64,000 nucleotides of DNA from Steroidobacter gossypii (GCF_016801985.1 NZ_JAEVLS010000009.1:145247-209246); one strand, 5' to 3'; positions 1-9,184 are shown, counted from the first letter of the stretch. Numbers and translations: made by a program. Notes: generated by a model not told the origin, from the sequence alone.

Positions 1-1
1 C

Positions 2-688
2 GGCTTCTACGCCATCGTCGCGGCCATCGACGGCAACTTCTCGCATGCCGGCATCGCGATCTTCGTGGCCATGCTGGCCGACGGCCTGGATGGACGCGTG
101 GCCCGCTGGACCAACACCCAGAGCGATTTCGGCAAGGAGTACGACAGCCTTTGCGACATGGTGGCCTTCGGGGTCGCGCCGGCCATCGTGGTGTACCAGT
201 GGGGCATCGAGCGCATCTACGGCTATGGCCCGTTCTGGGTCCGCTTCGGCTGGCTCGCGTGCTTTTTCTATGCCGTGGCGGCGGCCCTGCGCCTGGCCCG
301 ATTCAATTCCCGGGCCGCGACCGCGGACAAGCGCTACTTCGAAGGTCTGCCGAGCCCGTCGGCGGCGGCCGCGGTCGCAAGCTTCATCTGGCTGGTCAGC
401 GAATTCCCGGTCACCGGGTTTTCGGCCCTGGTGCTGGCCTTCAGCATCACCCTGTGCATCGGCGCCTTGATGGTCAGCAAGTTCTCCTATTGGAGCGGCA
501 AGGAGCTGAACATGCGGGGCCGCATCCCCTGGGTGTATGCGGCGCTGATCCCGTTGATCTATGTGATCGTGTCGCTGGCGCCGGTGTCGCTGTTCACCTT
601 GTTCGGTCTGTATGCCGCCTCGGCGCCGCTCCACTGGGTCTGGCGCAAAGTGACTCGCAAGAAGCGCCCCGCTGAAACTGCCCCTTGA
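2..688 (+). CDS. pssA: CDP-diacylglycerol--serine O-phosphatidyltransferase (5'-truncated by window edge)
   Basis: Integral membrane enzyme that makes phosphatidylserine from CDP-diacylglycerol and L-serine, the precursor of phosphatidylethanolamine. The visible 228 residues are open from the first base, so the start lies outside the window. The CDP-alcohol phosphatidyltransferase signature DGxxAR-x8-Gx3Dx3D is complete near residues 25-50 of the fragment (DGLDGRVAR, then FGKEYDSLCD). Hydrophobic helices follow, and the C-terminus is basic (RKVTRKKRP). The motif spacing and the following MVAFGVAPA segment fit the PssA type rather than PgsA. About 90 bases separate it from the next gene. Confidence 0.9.
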   Translation, partial: GFYAIVAAIDGNFSHAGIAIFVAMLADGLDGRVARWTNTQSDFGKEYDSLCDMVAFGVAPAIVVYQWGIERIYGYGPFWVRFGWLACFFYAVAAALRLARFNSRAATADKRYFEGLPSPSAAAAVASFIWLVSEFPVTGFSALVLAFSITLCIGALMVSKFSYWSGKELNMRGRIPWVYAALIPLIYVIVSLAPVSLFTLFGLYAASAPLHWVWRKVTRKKRPAETAP

Positions 689-781
689 AGGGCAGGGCGT
701 GGGGTGAGGTTTGCCGATGGTCTCGCGCGGCCGGTGCCGGTAAGCTTCCACGCATAACCATTCAGCAGTGCACCGTCTCGC

Positions 782-1624
782 ATGGATTCCCGCCGCCTGG
801 CCTATCTGAAGGCACTCGACATCGACGTCTGGGAACGTCGGGACCCGAGCGCGCGCGCGTCCGCCGCCCAGCCGAGTGCCCAGCCGAGTGCCCAAGCGGA
901 TGCCCAGCCGGCCGTCCGGGTCGAAGCGGCCCCGGCGCCGATGGCGCCTGTCATTCCCATTCGCACCGAGCCGGCCGTTCAGGCCCGCGTCGTTCAGTCG
1001 CCCGGCATCGACACCAAGGTCGATCTGGCCGACGCGGATGCGAGCGTCGCCAACCTGGGTTGGGACGAGCTTGCAACCGCCGTGCGTTCCTGCACGAAGT
1101 GCCCCCTGCATGCCACGCGCACCAACGGGGTGTTCGGCGTTGGCGATCGCCGCGCCCGCTGGATGATCATCGGCGAGGCGCCTGGCGCCGACGAGGACAA
1201 GCAGGGCGAGCCGTTTGTCGGCCGCGCCGGCATGCTGCTCAACGCCATGTTGAAAGCCGTGGGTCTGGGCAGGGAACAGGTTTTCATCGCAAACATTCTG
1301 AAATCGCGACCGCCCAACAACCGCGATCCGAAACCCGAAGAAGTGCGCGCCTGCATTCCTTATCTGTATCGGCAGATCGAGCTGGTGAACCCGGCGCTGA
1401 TCCTGTGCGTCGGTCGGATTGCCGCGCAGACGCTGCTGGAGGTGGACACGCCCATCGGCAAGCTGCGGGGCGCGGTGCATCGGATCGCGGGCAATCGCCC
1501 GATGGTGGTGACCTACCATCCGGCCTATCTGTTACGCAGCCCGGTGGAGAAACGCAAATCATGGGCCGATCTGTTGTTGGCCATGCGTACCTTCGAGACA
1601 TTGCAAAGTGGGGCAACGGCGTGA
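782..1624 (+). CDS. Uracil-DNA glycosylase, family 4-type (iron-sulfur)
   Basis: Base-excision repair enzyme that removes uracil from DNA. The catalytic domain starts near residue 95 with a Cys pair (CTKCPLH), then the glycosylase motif GEAPGADEDKQGEPFVG and an FIANILKSRPPNNRDP segment. A Cys in CIPYLYRQI and the later VTYHPAYLLR motif follow; the cysteines are those expected to bind a 4Fe-4S cluster. The first 90 residues are an Ala/Pro-rich linker after a short conserved start (MDSRRLAYLKAL), as in many proteobacterial homologues. Part of that linker is encoded by a 12-bp tandem repeat. The length of 280 residues is normal for proteins with this extension. The stop overlaps the start of rimI. 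Confidence 0.9.
   Translation: MDSRRLAYLKALDIDVWERRDPSARASAAQPSAQPSAQADAQPAVRVEAAPAPMAPVIPIRTEPAVQARVVQSPGIDTKVDLADADASVANLGWDELATAVRSCTKCPLHATRTNGVFGVGDRRARWMIIGEAPGADEDKQGEPFVGRAGMLLNAMLKAVGLGREQVFIANILKSRPPNNRDPKPEEVRACIPYLYRQIELVNPALILCVGRIAAQTLLEVDTPIGKLRGAVHRIAGNRPMVVTYHPAYLLRSPVEKRKSWADLLLAMRTFETLQSGATA
867..914 (+). repeat. 12-bp tandem repeat inside the uracil-DNA glycosylase linker
   Basis: Four adjacent 12-base units. The first two are identical (CCCAGCCGAGTG), the third and fourth have diverged. They encode the peptide AQPS-AQPS-AQAD-AQPA in the disordered N-terminal linker. Because the unit is four codons long, copy-number change would keep the frame. Confidence 0.85.
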
Positions 1625-2106
1625 GCGCCGAGCTCGACCGTAGCGCGCTGTATCAAGCGGTTCGCTTTCGGCCGATGACGCTCGTCGATGTGCCCGCCGT
1701 GGTCACGGTGGAGCGGGCCTCCTACCTGTTTCCCTGGAGCGAGGGCGTGTTTCGCGACTGCGTGCGCGTGGGCTATTTGTGCCGCGTGGTCGAGTTCGAA
1801 GGACAGGTGGCCGGTTACGGCATCATGTCGTACGGCGCCGGCGAGGCCCACATCCTCAATATTTGTATTCGCAACGACCTGCGCGGCGTCGGCGTCGGTC
1901 GGCGTCTGATGGATTTTCTGCTGAGTCGCGCCAAGGAAGCGGAAATGCAGGATGTGTTCCTGGAAGTGCGCCCGTCCAATCCGGTAGCCATCAAACTCTA
2001 CGAATCGCTGGGCTTCGTCAAAGTCGGCGTGCGCAAGGCCTATTACCAGGCCGCCGGCGGTCGCGAGGACGCGCTCGTCTACAAGCGCGTGCTCACCAGC
2101 TCCTGA
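1621..2106 (+). CDS. rimI: Ribosomal protein S18 alanine N-acetyltransferase (GNAT family)
   Basis: A GNAT-fold acetyltransferase that by family acetylates the N-terminal alanine of ribosomal protein S18. The start is taken as the GTG that overlaps the preceding stop (GTGA), which suggests translational coupling. The 161-residue product begins near the conserved FRPMTLVDVPAVVTVE segment. It contains the RimI-like YLFPWSEGVFRDC block and the acetyl-CoA loop NDLRGVGVGRRLM. The C-terminal RPSNPVAIKLYESLGF and YY residues are typical. Its usual neighbour tsaB is absent; here it sits with a DNA repair gene. RimI is favoured over a generic GNAT because of the PWSE block. Confidence 0.85.
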   Translation: MSAELDRSALYQAVRFRPMTLVDVPAVVTVERASYLFPWSEGVFRDCVRVGYLCRVVEFEGQVAGYGIMSYGAGEAHILNICIRNDLRGVGVGRRLMDFLLSRAKEAEMQDVFLEVRPSNPVAIKLYESLGFVKVGVRKAYYQAAGGREDALVYKRVLTSS

Positions 2107-2112
2107 GCCCGC

Positions 2113-3132
2113 TTACTGCTTGCCCGGCCATCCCTTGGGGAAGCTGATGTTCCCCGAGATGCCGACCTTCTGGCCTTCGTCCTTGGGCGCCTCCGGCTTG
2201 GCGTCGCCGCCGATGGCTTTGCGAGTGAACAGGGCCGTTTTGTCGATGACGGTCGAAAACTCCAGCGGTTGTTTTGGAGCAAGCGGCGTGGCGCTGGGTT
2301 GGGTCGACAAGGTGTATTCGTAACCAATCTCTTCGAGCGCCAGGGACAGCGTCGTCACCAGGCGCTGATTGGCGGGCATGGTCGCCGGCGCCTGCGACTT
2401 GAGAATCCCCTGCAGCGATTTCACCTGCGCCTCGGTGCTGCTGCCCTTGGAGGCGGCTTCGCTCGCCGGCTTCACGAACTCGCCCGTCAGATACTCCTTG
2501 AAGGGGATCAGCGTACTCAGCGCGTCCGCGAGTTTGGTGTCTGGGGCTGAGGCCACCTCCTGAAGCGTGCCGTTGTCGGCGAGCTTCTGAGTCAGACTGC
2601 CCGAGCCAAACCAGGGCAGTGGCGCATTCAGAAAATAGGTTCGGGTCCGGTCCACCACCCACGCGGATTCGACGGCGTTGCTGCTGAGCTCGGGGACCGG
2701 AATGTTACTTTTGAGATCGATCGCGGGCAGGCGGTTGAAGCGCGCGATGAGTGCGGGAATGTCGGCGTCGGGATCCAGGTTGGCGGCCAGCAATTCACGT
2801 TTGAACTCGGCCAGTTCGTCTTTCGTGCCGGGCGCGAGATCCTGAGCCTTGAGCAGGTCGCGCGTGAACGCCTGCGCGCCCTTGTCGGTCGTGACCTCCT
2901 TGCCCTCCTTGATATCGATCAGCTTGTGGGCGACCGACAGTCGGGCGCGCAGCCAGGTCTGGCGGTACACGGTGACCTGCTGGAAGGTTTGCGTCTTCAC
3001 GTAGAAGGGAATGCCCTTCACGGCCTTTGCTTTGGGGGCCTTCTCCTTCTGCTCGTTGACCCTGACGACGTTCACGCAAGCGGCCAGCAGGGTGGCGATC
3101 CCTGCGAAGGCAATTGCTGTTGTTATTCTCAT
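2113..3132 (-). CDS. Putative lipoprotein of unknown function
   Basis: I do not recognise a family. The start chosen gives MRITTAIAFAGIATLLAACVN, a type II signal peptide ending in a lipobox (LLAAC) with Cys near residue 19, and a GGAG ribosome site lies just upstream. A start 36 bases earlier would add an unlikely hydrophilic extension. The mature 320 residues are soluble-looking, with a basic stretch (KEKAPKAKAVKG) directly after the lipid anchor. They are Ala/Leu/Lys-rich with no cysteines that I noticed and no transmembrane helix. The residue after the Cys is Val, not Asp, which in enterobacteria would favour the outer membrane. It is convergent with rimI and divergent from prfC. Confidence 0.7.
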   Translation of the reverse strand: MRITTAIAFAGIATLLAACVNVVRVNEQKEKAPKAKAVKGIPFYVKTQTFQQVTVYRQTWLRARLSVAHKLIDIKEGKEVTTDKGAQAFTRDLLKAQDLAPGTKDELAEFKRELLAANLDPDADIPALIARFNRLPAIDLKSNIPVPELSSNAVESAWVVDRTRTYFLNAPLPWFGSGSLTQKLADNGTLQEVASAPDTKLADALSTLIPFKEYLTGEFVKPASEAASKGSSTEAQVKSLQGILKSQAPATMPANQRLVTTLSLALEEIGYEYTLSTQPSATPLAPKQPLEFSTVIDKTALFTRKAIGGDAKPEAPKDEGQKVGISGNISFPKGWPGKQ

Positions 3133-3314
3133 GGCGCTCCGTCCGATGAATTCGGCGCTTGCCGACATCTGTCACGCCCGCTGTCGTTATCTCAGCGTCC
3201 GATCCGAGCGACGGGGCGGCCCGGGCGAGCGGGGCGTTTCTGGGCTATCATGCCGCCCCCCTGAATTCGTGAATTCGTGCACCCGACGCGCGTGCAGTCT
3301 GAGGATCCGTCCCG
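3133..3314. promoter_or_regulatory. Divergent intergenic region between the lipoprotein gene and prfC
   Basis: This 182-bp gap must hold the promoters for both genes. A short direct repeat, GAATTCGT twice in succession (about 3263-3278), lies upstream of prfC. A GAGGA ribosome site precedes the prfC ATG. I do not see a convincing -35/-10 pair. Confidence 0.4.
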
Positions 3315-4916
3315 ATGCCGAATGGCCCCACCCCCGAGGAAATCAGCAAAAGACGAACTTTTGCCATCATCAGCCACCCGGACGCCGGCAAGACCACGCT
3401 GACCGAGAAGCTGCTGCTGTTCGGCGGCGCCATTCAGCTGGCCGGCACCGTCAAGGGCCGCAAGGCCGCCCGGCATGCCACCTCCGACTGGATGGCGCTG
3501 GAACAGCAGCGCGGCATTTCGGTCACCTCCTCGGTGATGCAGTTTCCCTACGATGGCCGCATGGTGAACCTGCTGGACACGCCGGGCCACGAAGACTTCT
3601 CCGAGGACACCTACCGCACCTTGACGGCGGTCGATTCGGCGCTGATGGTGATCGACTGCGCCAAGGGCGTCGAAGAGCGCACCATCAAACTGATGGAGGT
3701 GACCCGCCTGCGCGCCACGCCCATCATGACGTTCATCAACAAGCTCGACCGCGAAGGCCGCGAGCCCATGGAGCTGTTGGATGAAATCGAAAAGGTGCTG
3801 AAGATCTCCTGCGCGCCCATCACCTGGCCGATCGGCATGGGCCGGGATCTGCAGGGCATCTATCATCTGATCGAAGATCGCATCTATATCTATCAGGCGG
3901 GCGAGAAAGGCCGGGCGGGCACGCACGCCACCATCGACAAGCTGGACAGCGATGCGGCGACGGAATTTCTCGGCGCGCGCGCGCAGACGTTTCGCGACGA
4001 AGTCGAGTTGGTGCGCGGCGCCGCGCCCGAGTTCGACACCAAGGAGTATCTGGCCGCGCGCCAGACGCCGGTGTTCTTCGGCTCGGCCATCAACAACTTC
4101 GGCGTGACGGAGCTGCTTGGGTCGTTCGTGAGACATGCGCCGGGTCCGCAGCCGCGCGAGACCACTGGCCGCATCGTGGAGCCGATGGAGGAGAAACTCA
4201 GCGGCTTCGTGTTCAAGATTCAGGCGAACATGGATCCTGGGCATCGCGATCGCATCGCGTTCATGCGCATCTGCTCGGGTAAATATTCGCGCGGCATGCG
4301 TTTGTTTCATGTCCGGCTCGGCAAGGAGATGCGCATCAACGACGCGCTGACGTTCCTTGCCGCCGACCGTCAGCACACCGACGAAGCCTTCGCCGGCGAC
4401 ATCCTCGGTCTGCACAACCACGGCACGATCAACATCGGCGACACCTTCACCGAGGGCGAGTCGCTGATGTTCACCGGCATTCCCAACTTCGCGCCGGAGA
4501 TGTTCCGTCGCGTGGTGTTGCGCGATCCGCTACGCATGAAGGCGCTGCAGAAGGGCCTGGATCAGTTGTGCGAAGAGGGCGCGACGCAGGTGTTCCGGCC
4601 GCTGCGTAACAACGATCTGATTCTCGGCGCGGTCGGTCAGCTGCAGTTCGACGTAGTGGCGTTTCGTCTGCAGGACGAATATTCAGTACAGGCCTCGTTC
4701 GACAACGTCAACGTGTTCACCGCGCGCTGGGTGTACGGCAAGGACGCGAAGAAGCTGGACGAGTTTCGCACCAAGGCGTACGAGAACCTGGCGTTGGATC
4801 ATTCCGGCGCGCTGGTGTATCTCGCGCCCACCCGCGTCAACCTGCAACTCACCCTGGAACGCTGGCCCGACCTGGATTTCCGCGAAACGCGCGAACATCT
4901 GGCTGCGGCCGCCTGA
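3315..4916 (+). CDS. prfC: Peptide chain release factor 3
   Basis: Translational GTPase that recycles RF1 and RF2 from the ribosome after peptide release. All G motifs are present: G1 [11 protein letters not shown], the switch I segment [13 protein letters not shown]3 [14 protein letters not shown] and G4 NKLDRE. The RF3-specific domain II and III sequences follow ([21 protein letters not shown]). The length of 533 residues matches the E. coli enzyme (529). Of the translational GTPases, the FSEDTYR motif separates it from EF-G and LepA. A tract of seven-base units follows the stop. Confidence 0.97.
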   Translation: MPNGPTPEEISKRRTFAIISHPDAGKTTLTEKLLLFGGAIQLAGTVKGRKAARHATSDWMALEQQRGISVTSSVMQFPYDGRMVNLLDTPGHEDFSEDTYRTLTAVDSALMVIDCAKGVEERTIKLMEVTRLRATPIMTFINKLDREGREPMELLDEIEKVLKISCAPITWPIGMGRDLQGIYHLIEDRIYIYQAGEKGRAGTHATIDKLDSDAATEFLGARAQTFRDEVELVRGAAPEFDTKEYLAARQTPVFFGSAINNFGVTELLGSFVRHAPGPQPRETTGRIVEPMEEKLSGFVFKIQANMDPGHRDRIAFMRICSGKYSRGMRLFHVRLGKEMRINDALTFLAADRQHTDEAFAGDILGLHNHGTINIGDTFTEGESLMFTGIPNFAPEMFRRVVLRDPLRMKALQKGLDQLCEEGATQVFRPLRNNDLILGAVGQLQFDVVAFRLQDEYSVQASFDNVNVFTARWVYGKDAKKLDEFRTKAYENLALDHSGALVYLAPTRVNLQLTLERWPDLDFRETREHLAAAA

Positions 4917-4931
4917 TCCTCCGCGCCGGCC

Positions 4932-4959
4932 AGTCCCAAGTCACCAGTCACGAGTCACT
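4932..4959. repeat. Heptamer tract A (AGTCACN-type, four units)
   Basis: Four consecutive seven-base units read AGTCCCA, AGTCACC, AGTCACG and AGTCACT. The tract lies between prfC and the MFS gene, ending 8 bases before the MFS start codon. The minus-strand reading of the tract after panC gives the same units, AGTCACC and AGTCACT. Confidence 0.8.
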
Positions 4960-4967
4960 TCCACGAC

Positions 4968-6263
4968 ATGAAGTCGCCGCTGATCACCAAGAAGGTTTTC
5001 GCCTGGGCGTTGTACGACTGGGCGAACTCGTCGTTCGCGACCACGGTGATGGTCGTGTTCTTTCCACTGTTCTTCAAGCAGTACCTGACGGCGGATCAGG
5101 ATGCGACCACCAGCACCTTCTGGCTCGGCATCGCCAACGGCGTCTCGAGCTTCGTGCTGGCGGTGATGGCGCCGTGGCTCGGCGCCATGGCCGATCGCGG
5201 CAGCGCGCATCTGCGTTTTCTCGCGGCGTTCACGGCCATCGGCGTCATCCCCACGGCGATGCTCGCATTCGTGGGCGTCGGTCAATGGCAGGCGGCGGCG
5301 CTGTTGTTTGCTGTGGCATCGCTGGGCTTCTGGGGCGGATTGATCTTTTACGATTCGATGCTGGTGAAGGTCGCGCCGCCCAAGCGCATCGACTCGGTGT
5401 CCGGCTTCGGTTACGCGCTCGGGTATCTGGGCGGCGCGCTGCTGCTCACCGTCAACGTGCTGATGTTCGCCAAGCCGGCGATGTTCGGTCTTGCCAGCCC
5501 GGAACAGGCGATTCGCGTGTCGTTTGTTTCTGTAGCGGTGTGGTGGAGCTTGTTTGCGATCCCGATCTTCCGTGCGTTCCCTCGAACAGAAGATCGTGCG
5601 CCGATCGGCGCGGGCCGCGCGCTGCGCGAAGGCTTCCAGGAGCTGGTGCGCACCTTCAAGGAGATCCGCAAGTTTCGCGCGGTGATTCTGTTCCTGCTGG
5701 CGTACTGGATGTACATCGACGGCGTGAACACCATCATGAAGATGGCGGTGGATTATGGCCTGGCGCTCGGCTTTCCGGCGGACAGCCTGATCTCGGGCAT
5801 TCTCATGATTCAGTTCATCGGCTTCCCGGCGACGCTGCTGTTTGGCGCACTGGGCGATCGAATCAGTCCACTGGTGGGGATTTTCGTCGGCATCGGCGTG
5901 TACGCCGCCGTGACCTTCTACGCGGTCTTCATGACCAGCGTGTCGGAGTTCTACGTGATGGCCGCCGCGATCGGTTGCGTGCAGGGCGCCGTTCAGGCGA
6001 TGAGCCGCTCGTACTACGGAAGGCTGGTTCCGGCGGGCCGAGCCGGCGAGTTCTTCGGCTTTTACAACATGATGGGTAAGTTCGCCGCGGTGTTGGGTCC
6101 CTTCCTGATGGGCTTCACGGCGCTGTTGACCGGCAATTCGCGCATGGCGATTCTGTCGGTCGCATTGTTGTTTGCAGGCGGCGCGATCGTGCTCGTGTTC
6201 GCCGCTCGCGCGACGCGCGGGGCTACGCCTGCAACTGGTTTACCAGAAACTTCAGTCGGCTGA
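4968..6263 (+). CDS. MFS transporter of the UMF1/Atg22-like family
   Basis: Twelve-helix major facilitator protein of 431 residues. The N-terminal motif ALYDWANSSFATTV is the hallmark of the UMF1 (Atg22-like) branch. Repeated glycine-rich helices follow, for example LGYLGGALLL and GFYNMMGKFAAVLGPFLMG. Characterised members are few (yeast Atg22 exports amino acids from the vacuole), so the substrate here is unknown. No clear ribosome site precedes the ATG because the leader is the heptamer tract. The 3' end overlaps the convergent transglutaminase gene by 41 bp. Confidence 0.88.
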   Translation: MKSPLITKKVFAWALYDWANSSFATTVMVVFFPLFFKQYLTADQDATTSTFWLGIANGVSSFVLAVMAPWLGAMADRGSAHLRFLAAFTAIGVIPTAMLAFVGVGQWQAAALLFAVASLGFWGGLIFYDSMLVKVAPPKRIDSVSGFGYALGYLGGALLLTVNVLMFAKPAMFGLASPEQAIRVSFVSVAVWWSLFAIPIFRAFPRTEDRAPIGAGRALREGFQELVRTFKEIRKFRAVILFLLAYWMYIDGVNTIMKMAVDYGLALGFPADSLISGILMIQFIGFPATLLFGALGDRISPLVGIFVGIGVYAAVTFYAVFMTSVSEFYVMAAAIGCVQGAVQAMSRSYYGRLVPAGRAGEFFGFYNMMGKFAAVLGPFLMGFTALLTGNSRMAILSVALLFAGGAIVLVFAARATRGATPATGLPETSVG

Positions 6264-8196
6264 GCTGGGTGGGCAGCGGCGCCGGTCCGTAGCGCAATCC
6301 CACATACACCGAGCGAACTTCGGCGAGCTGCGCCGCCAACTCGGGGCGGGCCTCGGCGGCGCGAGCGACGTAGTCGTTGGGTCCTTCATGCGGCAAGCGT
6401 GGCACGCCAAGCTTCGCGAGCTTGCGGCACAACTGCTCATATACGTGCGCCACAGGATCACGCGACCGCGGCCGGAATCTCCACGCCAGGTATGCGGACA
6501 GCACCGCGAAAAATCCGAGCAACGCCAGGATCATCGCAACGCCAAGATATTCCCAACGCGGATGGTCGATGTTGAACTTCGCCAGCAGCCAGCCTTGCTG
6601 GGCGGTTCCAAACTGCACCACCTGATCGTTCCAGAAAGTATTGGCGGCGTCCCAGGCCATGCGCAGCTTGGACAGGGCGGCGTTCTGGCGCAGCGCTCGG
6701 CCCGGTACGTCTTCGGATGCGGCGATGGCCGCATCCAGGCCACGCTCGATGCGTTGTGGGGCGATCGCGGCGGTGGGATCGATGCGCTGCCAGCCACGAC
6801 CATCCAGCCAGACTTCCGACCACGCATGCGCGTCCGACTGACGCACGATGAAATAGTCGCCCATCGGGTTGTATTCGCCGCCCTGGTAGCCCGTCACGAC
6901 GCGCGCCGGAATGCCGGCCGCGCGCGCCATCACCGTGAACGCAGAAGCGAAGTGCTCGCAAAAGCCGAGCTTGGTGTTGAACAGAAAATCGTCGACCGCG
7001 TTCAGATCGAGCGCCGGCGGCTGCAACGTGTAATAGAACTCTTCGCTGGCGAATTTGGTCAGCACGGACTGGATGAATGCTTCGTCGCTGCCGGCGCTCG
7101 CGCGCATTTGCCTGGCGAGCGCGACGGTGCGCACGTTGCGGTTGGCGGGCAGCGCGGTGTCGAAGTGCCGCAGATCCCGGTGCAACTCGGTGGCCGTGAC
7201 GTAGGTCGGCGAGGACTCCAGATCGAAGGAGGTGAGCACCGCGATCTGCTGCTGGCGGGCGAACAATTGAAAGTCGCCGGTGCGGAATGCGCGATCCCGA
7301 TTCCAGCCGGTGACCATGTCGAGCGGGAACACCCAGTTGTACTCCTGGGGCTCGATCGAGATGCGATAGCGATAGGTCGCCCCCGACGAGACGATCTCTT
7401 GCTGCGAGAAGGGCGTGCCGACGCGGCGCCACGTGCGGCCATCGAACTGATGCAACACCGGCCCGCGCCAGTAGCGCTCTCGCGCAGGCGGTGGATCGCC
7501 TTCGAACTTCACGCGAAACGCGATGGCGCTGGACAGACTGAGCTCGGACACGTCGCCGGGCGTCATCTCCTCGCTCAATCCGCTGAGCGCCTTTTCGCGC
7601 GGCGGCACGGCCCAGAACTGGCCGGGCAGGCGCGGGAAGAACAAAAACAACAGCACGGCCAGTGGCAGCGCCTGCAAAAACATCTTCGCGGTGGTGCCGG
7701 CCGCTTCCCGCACGGACATCGCTTCCGTCTGATGGATGCGCATCAACGTCGCAGTCAGCAGCCACGCTGTGACGATCATGTACGGCAGCAAGACAATGTT
7801 CTGGTTGTAGAGAAACGCGGCGAACAGCGCGAAGTACGAAAGAAACACCACGACGGTCAGATCGCGGATGGAGTGCGTCTCCAGCAGCTTCATGCCCGCC
7901 ATGACGATGAGCAGCGAGGTGCCTGCATCGATGCCGTTGAGCGTGCGGAAGTTCAAGAGCACGCCAATGAGCGCGCCGAATGCAATGGCGCTGCGGATCC
8001 ACTTCGGCGGCAGCGGCCAGCGCTTGACTTCGATGACCAGTCGGATGGCCGCAGCGATGGCGGCGATCAGCAGCGTCCAGATCGGAATGTGAGTTGCGTG
8101 CGGCAGCACGGACAGTGCGAGTCCCGCGGTGACCCACGGCAGCCGCTTTCCGAGCGGGGTCAATTGCTCCAGCCGTGCGGTGAGTGCGACGCTCAT
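6223..8196 (-). CDS. Transglutaminase-like membrane protein (TgpA/DUF3488 type)
   Basis: A 657-residue membrane protein with about six N-terminal helices (residues 15-180), a periplasmic transglutaminase-like domain and a C-terminal helix followed by a cytoplasmic DUF4129-like tail. The papain-like triad is visible: Cys in LGFCEHFASAFT, His in SDAHAWSEVW and Asp in QRIDPTAAI. In Pseudomonas the TgpA protein of this architecture is periplasm-facing and important for growth; its substrate is unsettled. The start is the ATG that overlaps the DUF58 stop (ATGA). It is the last gene of a moxR-DUF58-tgpA operon. Confidence 0.9.
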   Translation of the reverse strand: MSVALTARLEQLTPLGKRLPWVTAGLALSVLPHATHIPIWTLLIAAIAAAIRLVIEVKRWPLPPKWIRSAIAFGALIGVLLNFRTLNGIDAGTSLLIVMAGMKLLETHSIRDLTVVVFLSYFALFAAFLYNQNIVLLPYMIVTAWLLTATLMRIHQTEAMSVREAAGTTAKMFLQALPLAVLLFLFFPRLPGQFWAVPPREKALSGLSEEMTPGDVSELSLSSAIAFRVKFEGDPPPARERYWRGPVLHQFDGRTWRRVGTPFSQQEIVSSGATYRYRISIEPQEYNWVFPLDMVTGWNRDRAFRTGDFQLFARQQQIAVLTSFDLESSPTYVTATELHRDLRHFDTALPANRNVRTVALARQMRASAGSDEAFIQSVLTKFASEEFYYTLQPPALDLNAVDDFLFNTKLGFCEHFASAFTVMARAAGIPARVVTGYQGGEYNPMGDYFIVRQSDAHAWSEVWLDGRGWQRIDPTAAIAPQRIERGLDAAIAASEDVPGRALRQNAALSKLRMAWDAANTFWNDQVVQFGTAQQGWLLAKFNIDHPRWEYLGVAMILALLGFFAVLSAYLAWRFRPRSRDPVAHVYEQLCRKLAKLGVPRLPHEGPNDYVARAAEARPELAAQLAEVRSVYVGLRYGPAPLPTQLSRLKFLVNQLQA

Positions 8197-9170
8197 GGCT
8201 CGAACAACGCCAACGCCGTGAGGCAGCGTTGCCGGTGCGCCGGCCCGATGTTCGCCGGGATCTCGAGGTCCGGCAGCTTCAATGCGAAAGCGCGCCCTTC
8301 GGCGTAGGCGTCTTCGATCCAGCGCGCGAGTTGCGACAGCCGCGCTTCGGTGCTCAGCCCACCAAGCACATCCCAATCGAAAACGTGCGATGTGACGGCC
8401 GTGCCAGCGTACAGCTTCACATGCAGGCCTTGCTCGCGTGCATACGCCTTCCATGCGATACGACGAGGTGAGTCGCCCGGATGAAACGGCCGTGTGCCGG
8501 CGAATTCCTCATCGCCTCGCGTCGAGTCCTGTGCGCCGCCCGTATCGGTTTCGACCGGCGGCGCGGACAGTCCGCGAGGGCTCGGTTTGGGATAGACGAC
8601 GCAGTTCAACTTCATGTGCACATGAGACCACGCCCGAAACAGTCCGAACGGATGTTTGGTGACGATCTCGAAATGATCCAGCGTCAGCAGACCACGCCTC
8701 GGCGCCGGCAATTGCAGCTCGAATACGCCGCGCCCATTCGCGGGCACGCGCAAGGGCGCAGCGGCGCCATGATCATTGGCCAACGTGAGCTCGTGACGCG
8801 CCAATGGCGCGGCGTTCTCCAACGCGATATGGAATCTCGCCATGTCGCCCGCGAAGACCGGCTCACTGATGGCCGAGCGCACGATCAAACCCGACAGGTT
8901 GCGGTGGGCGTAGTGCATGGCGGTCAGCGCGAGCGAGCCGAGCAGGAAGGTCAGGCCGAGCGCGAGATTGTTTGCATAGTTCATCGCGCCGATGAACATC
9001 GCGAACAGCATCGCCGCGAACGCGACCCCCAGTCCTGTGGGAATGATGTAGATGCGCCGGCCGGGCAGCGTCAGCGGATCGGGGTCGACGCCGTGACGCT
9101 TGAACGCCCAACGCCGCGACCACTGGCGCAGCCGGCGTACGATGCCGAAATCGAGATTGATGGCCACCAT
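8193..9170 (-). CDS. DUF58 domain protein
   Basis: A 325-residue protein with two hydrophobic helices near residues 40-85 (GLGVAFAAMLFAMFIGAMNY and LALGLTFLLGSLALTAM) followed by a soluble region. The conserved DUF58 motif FAGTRPFHPGDSPRRIAWK lies near residue 225. DUF58 proteins often carry a degenerate von Willebrand A-like fold and are found with MoxR ATPases and transglutaminases, as here. The biochemical role is not established. It is 14 bp from moxR and overlaps the transglutaminase start by 4 bp, so the three genes are very likely one transcript. Confidence 0.9.
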   Translation of the reverse strand: MVAINLDFGIVRRLRQWSRRWAFKRHGVDPDPLTLPGRRIYIIPTGLGVAFAAMLFAMFIGAMNYANNLALGLTFLLGSLALTAMHYAHRNLSGLIVRSAISEPVFAGDMARFHIALENAAPLARHELTLANDHGAAAPLRVPANGRGVFELQLPAPRRGLLTLDHFEIVTKHPFGLFRAWSHVHMKLNCVVYPKPSPRGLSAPPVETDTGGAQDSTRGDEEFAGTRPFHPGDSPRRIAWKAYAREQGLHVKLYAGTAVTSHVFDWDVLGGLSTEARLSQLARWIEDAYAEGRAFALKLPDLEIPANIGPAHRQRCLTALALFEP

Positions 9171-9184
9171 GGCGGCAGCGCCGG

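Noticed and set aside
6172..8307. Open frame of 711 codons opposite the transglutaminase gene
   Set aside because: It is the antisense shadow of a gene with intact catalytic motifs. Its translation is Arg/Gln/His-rich without any domain, as expected in GC-rich DNA.
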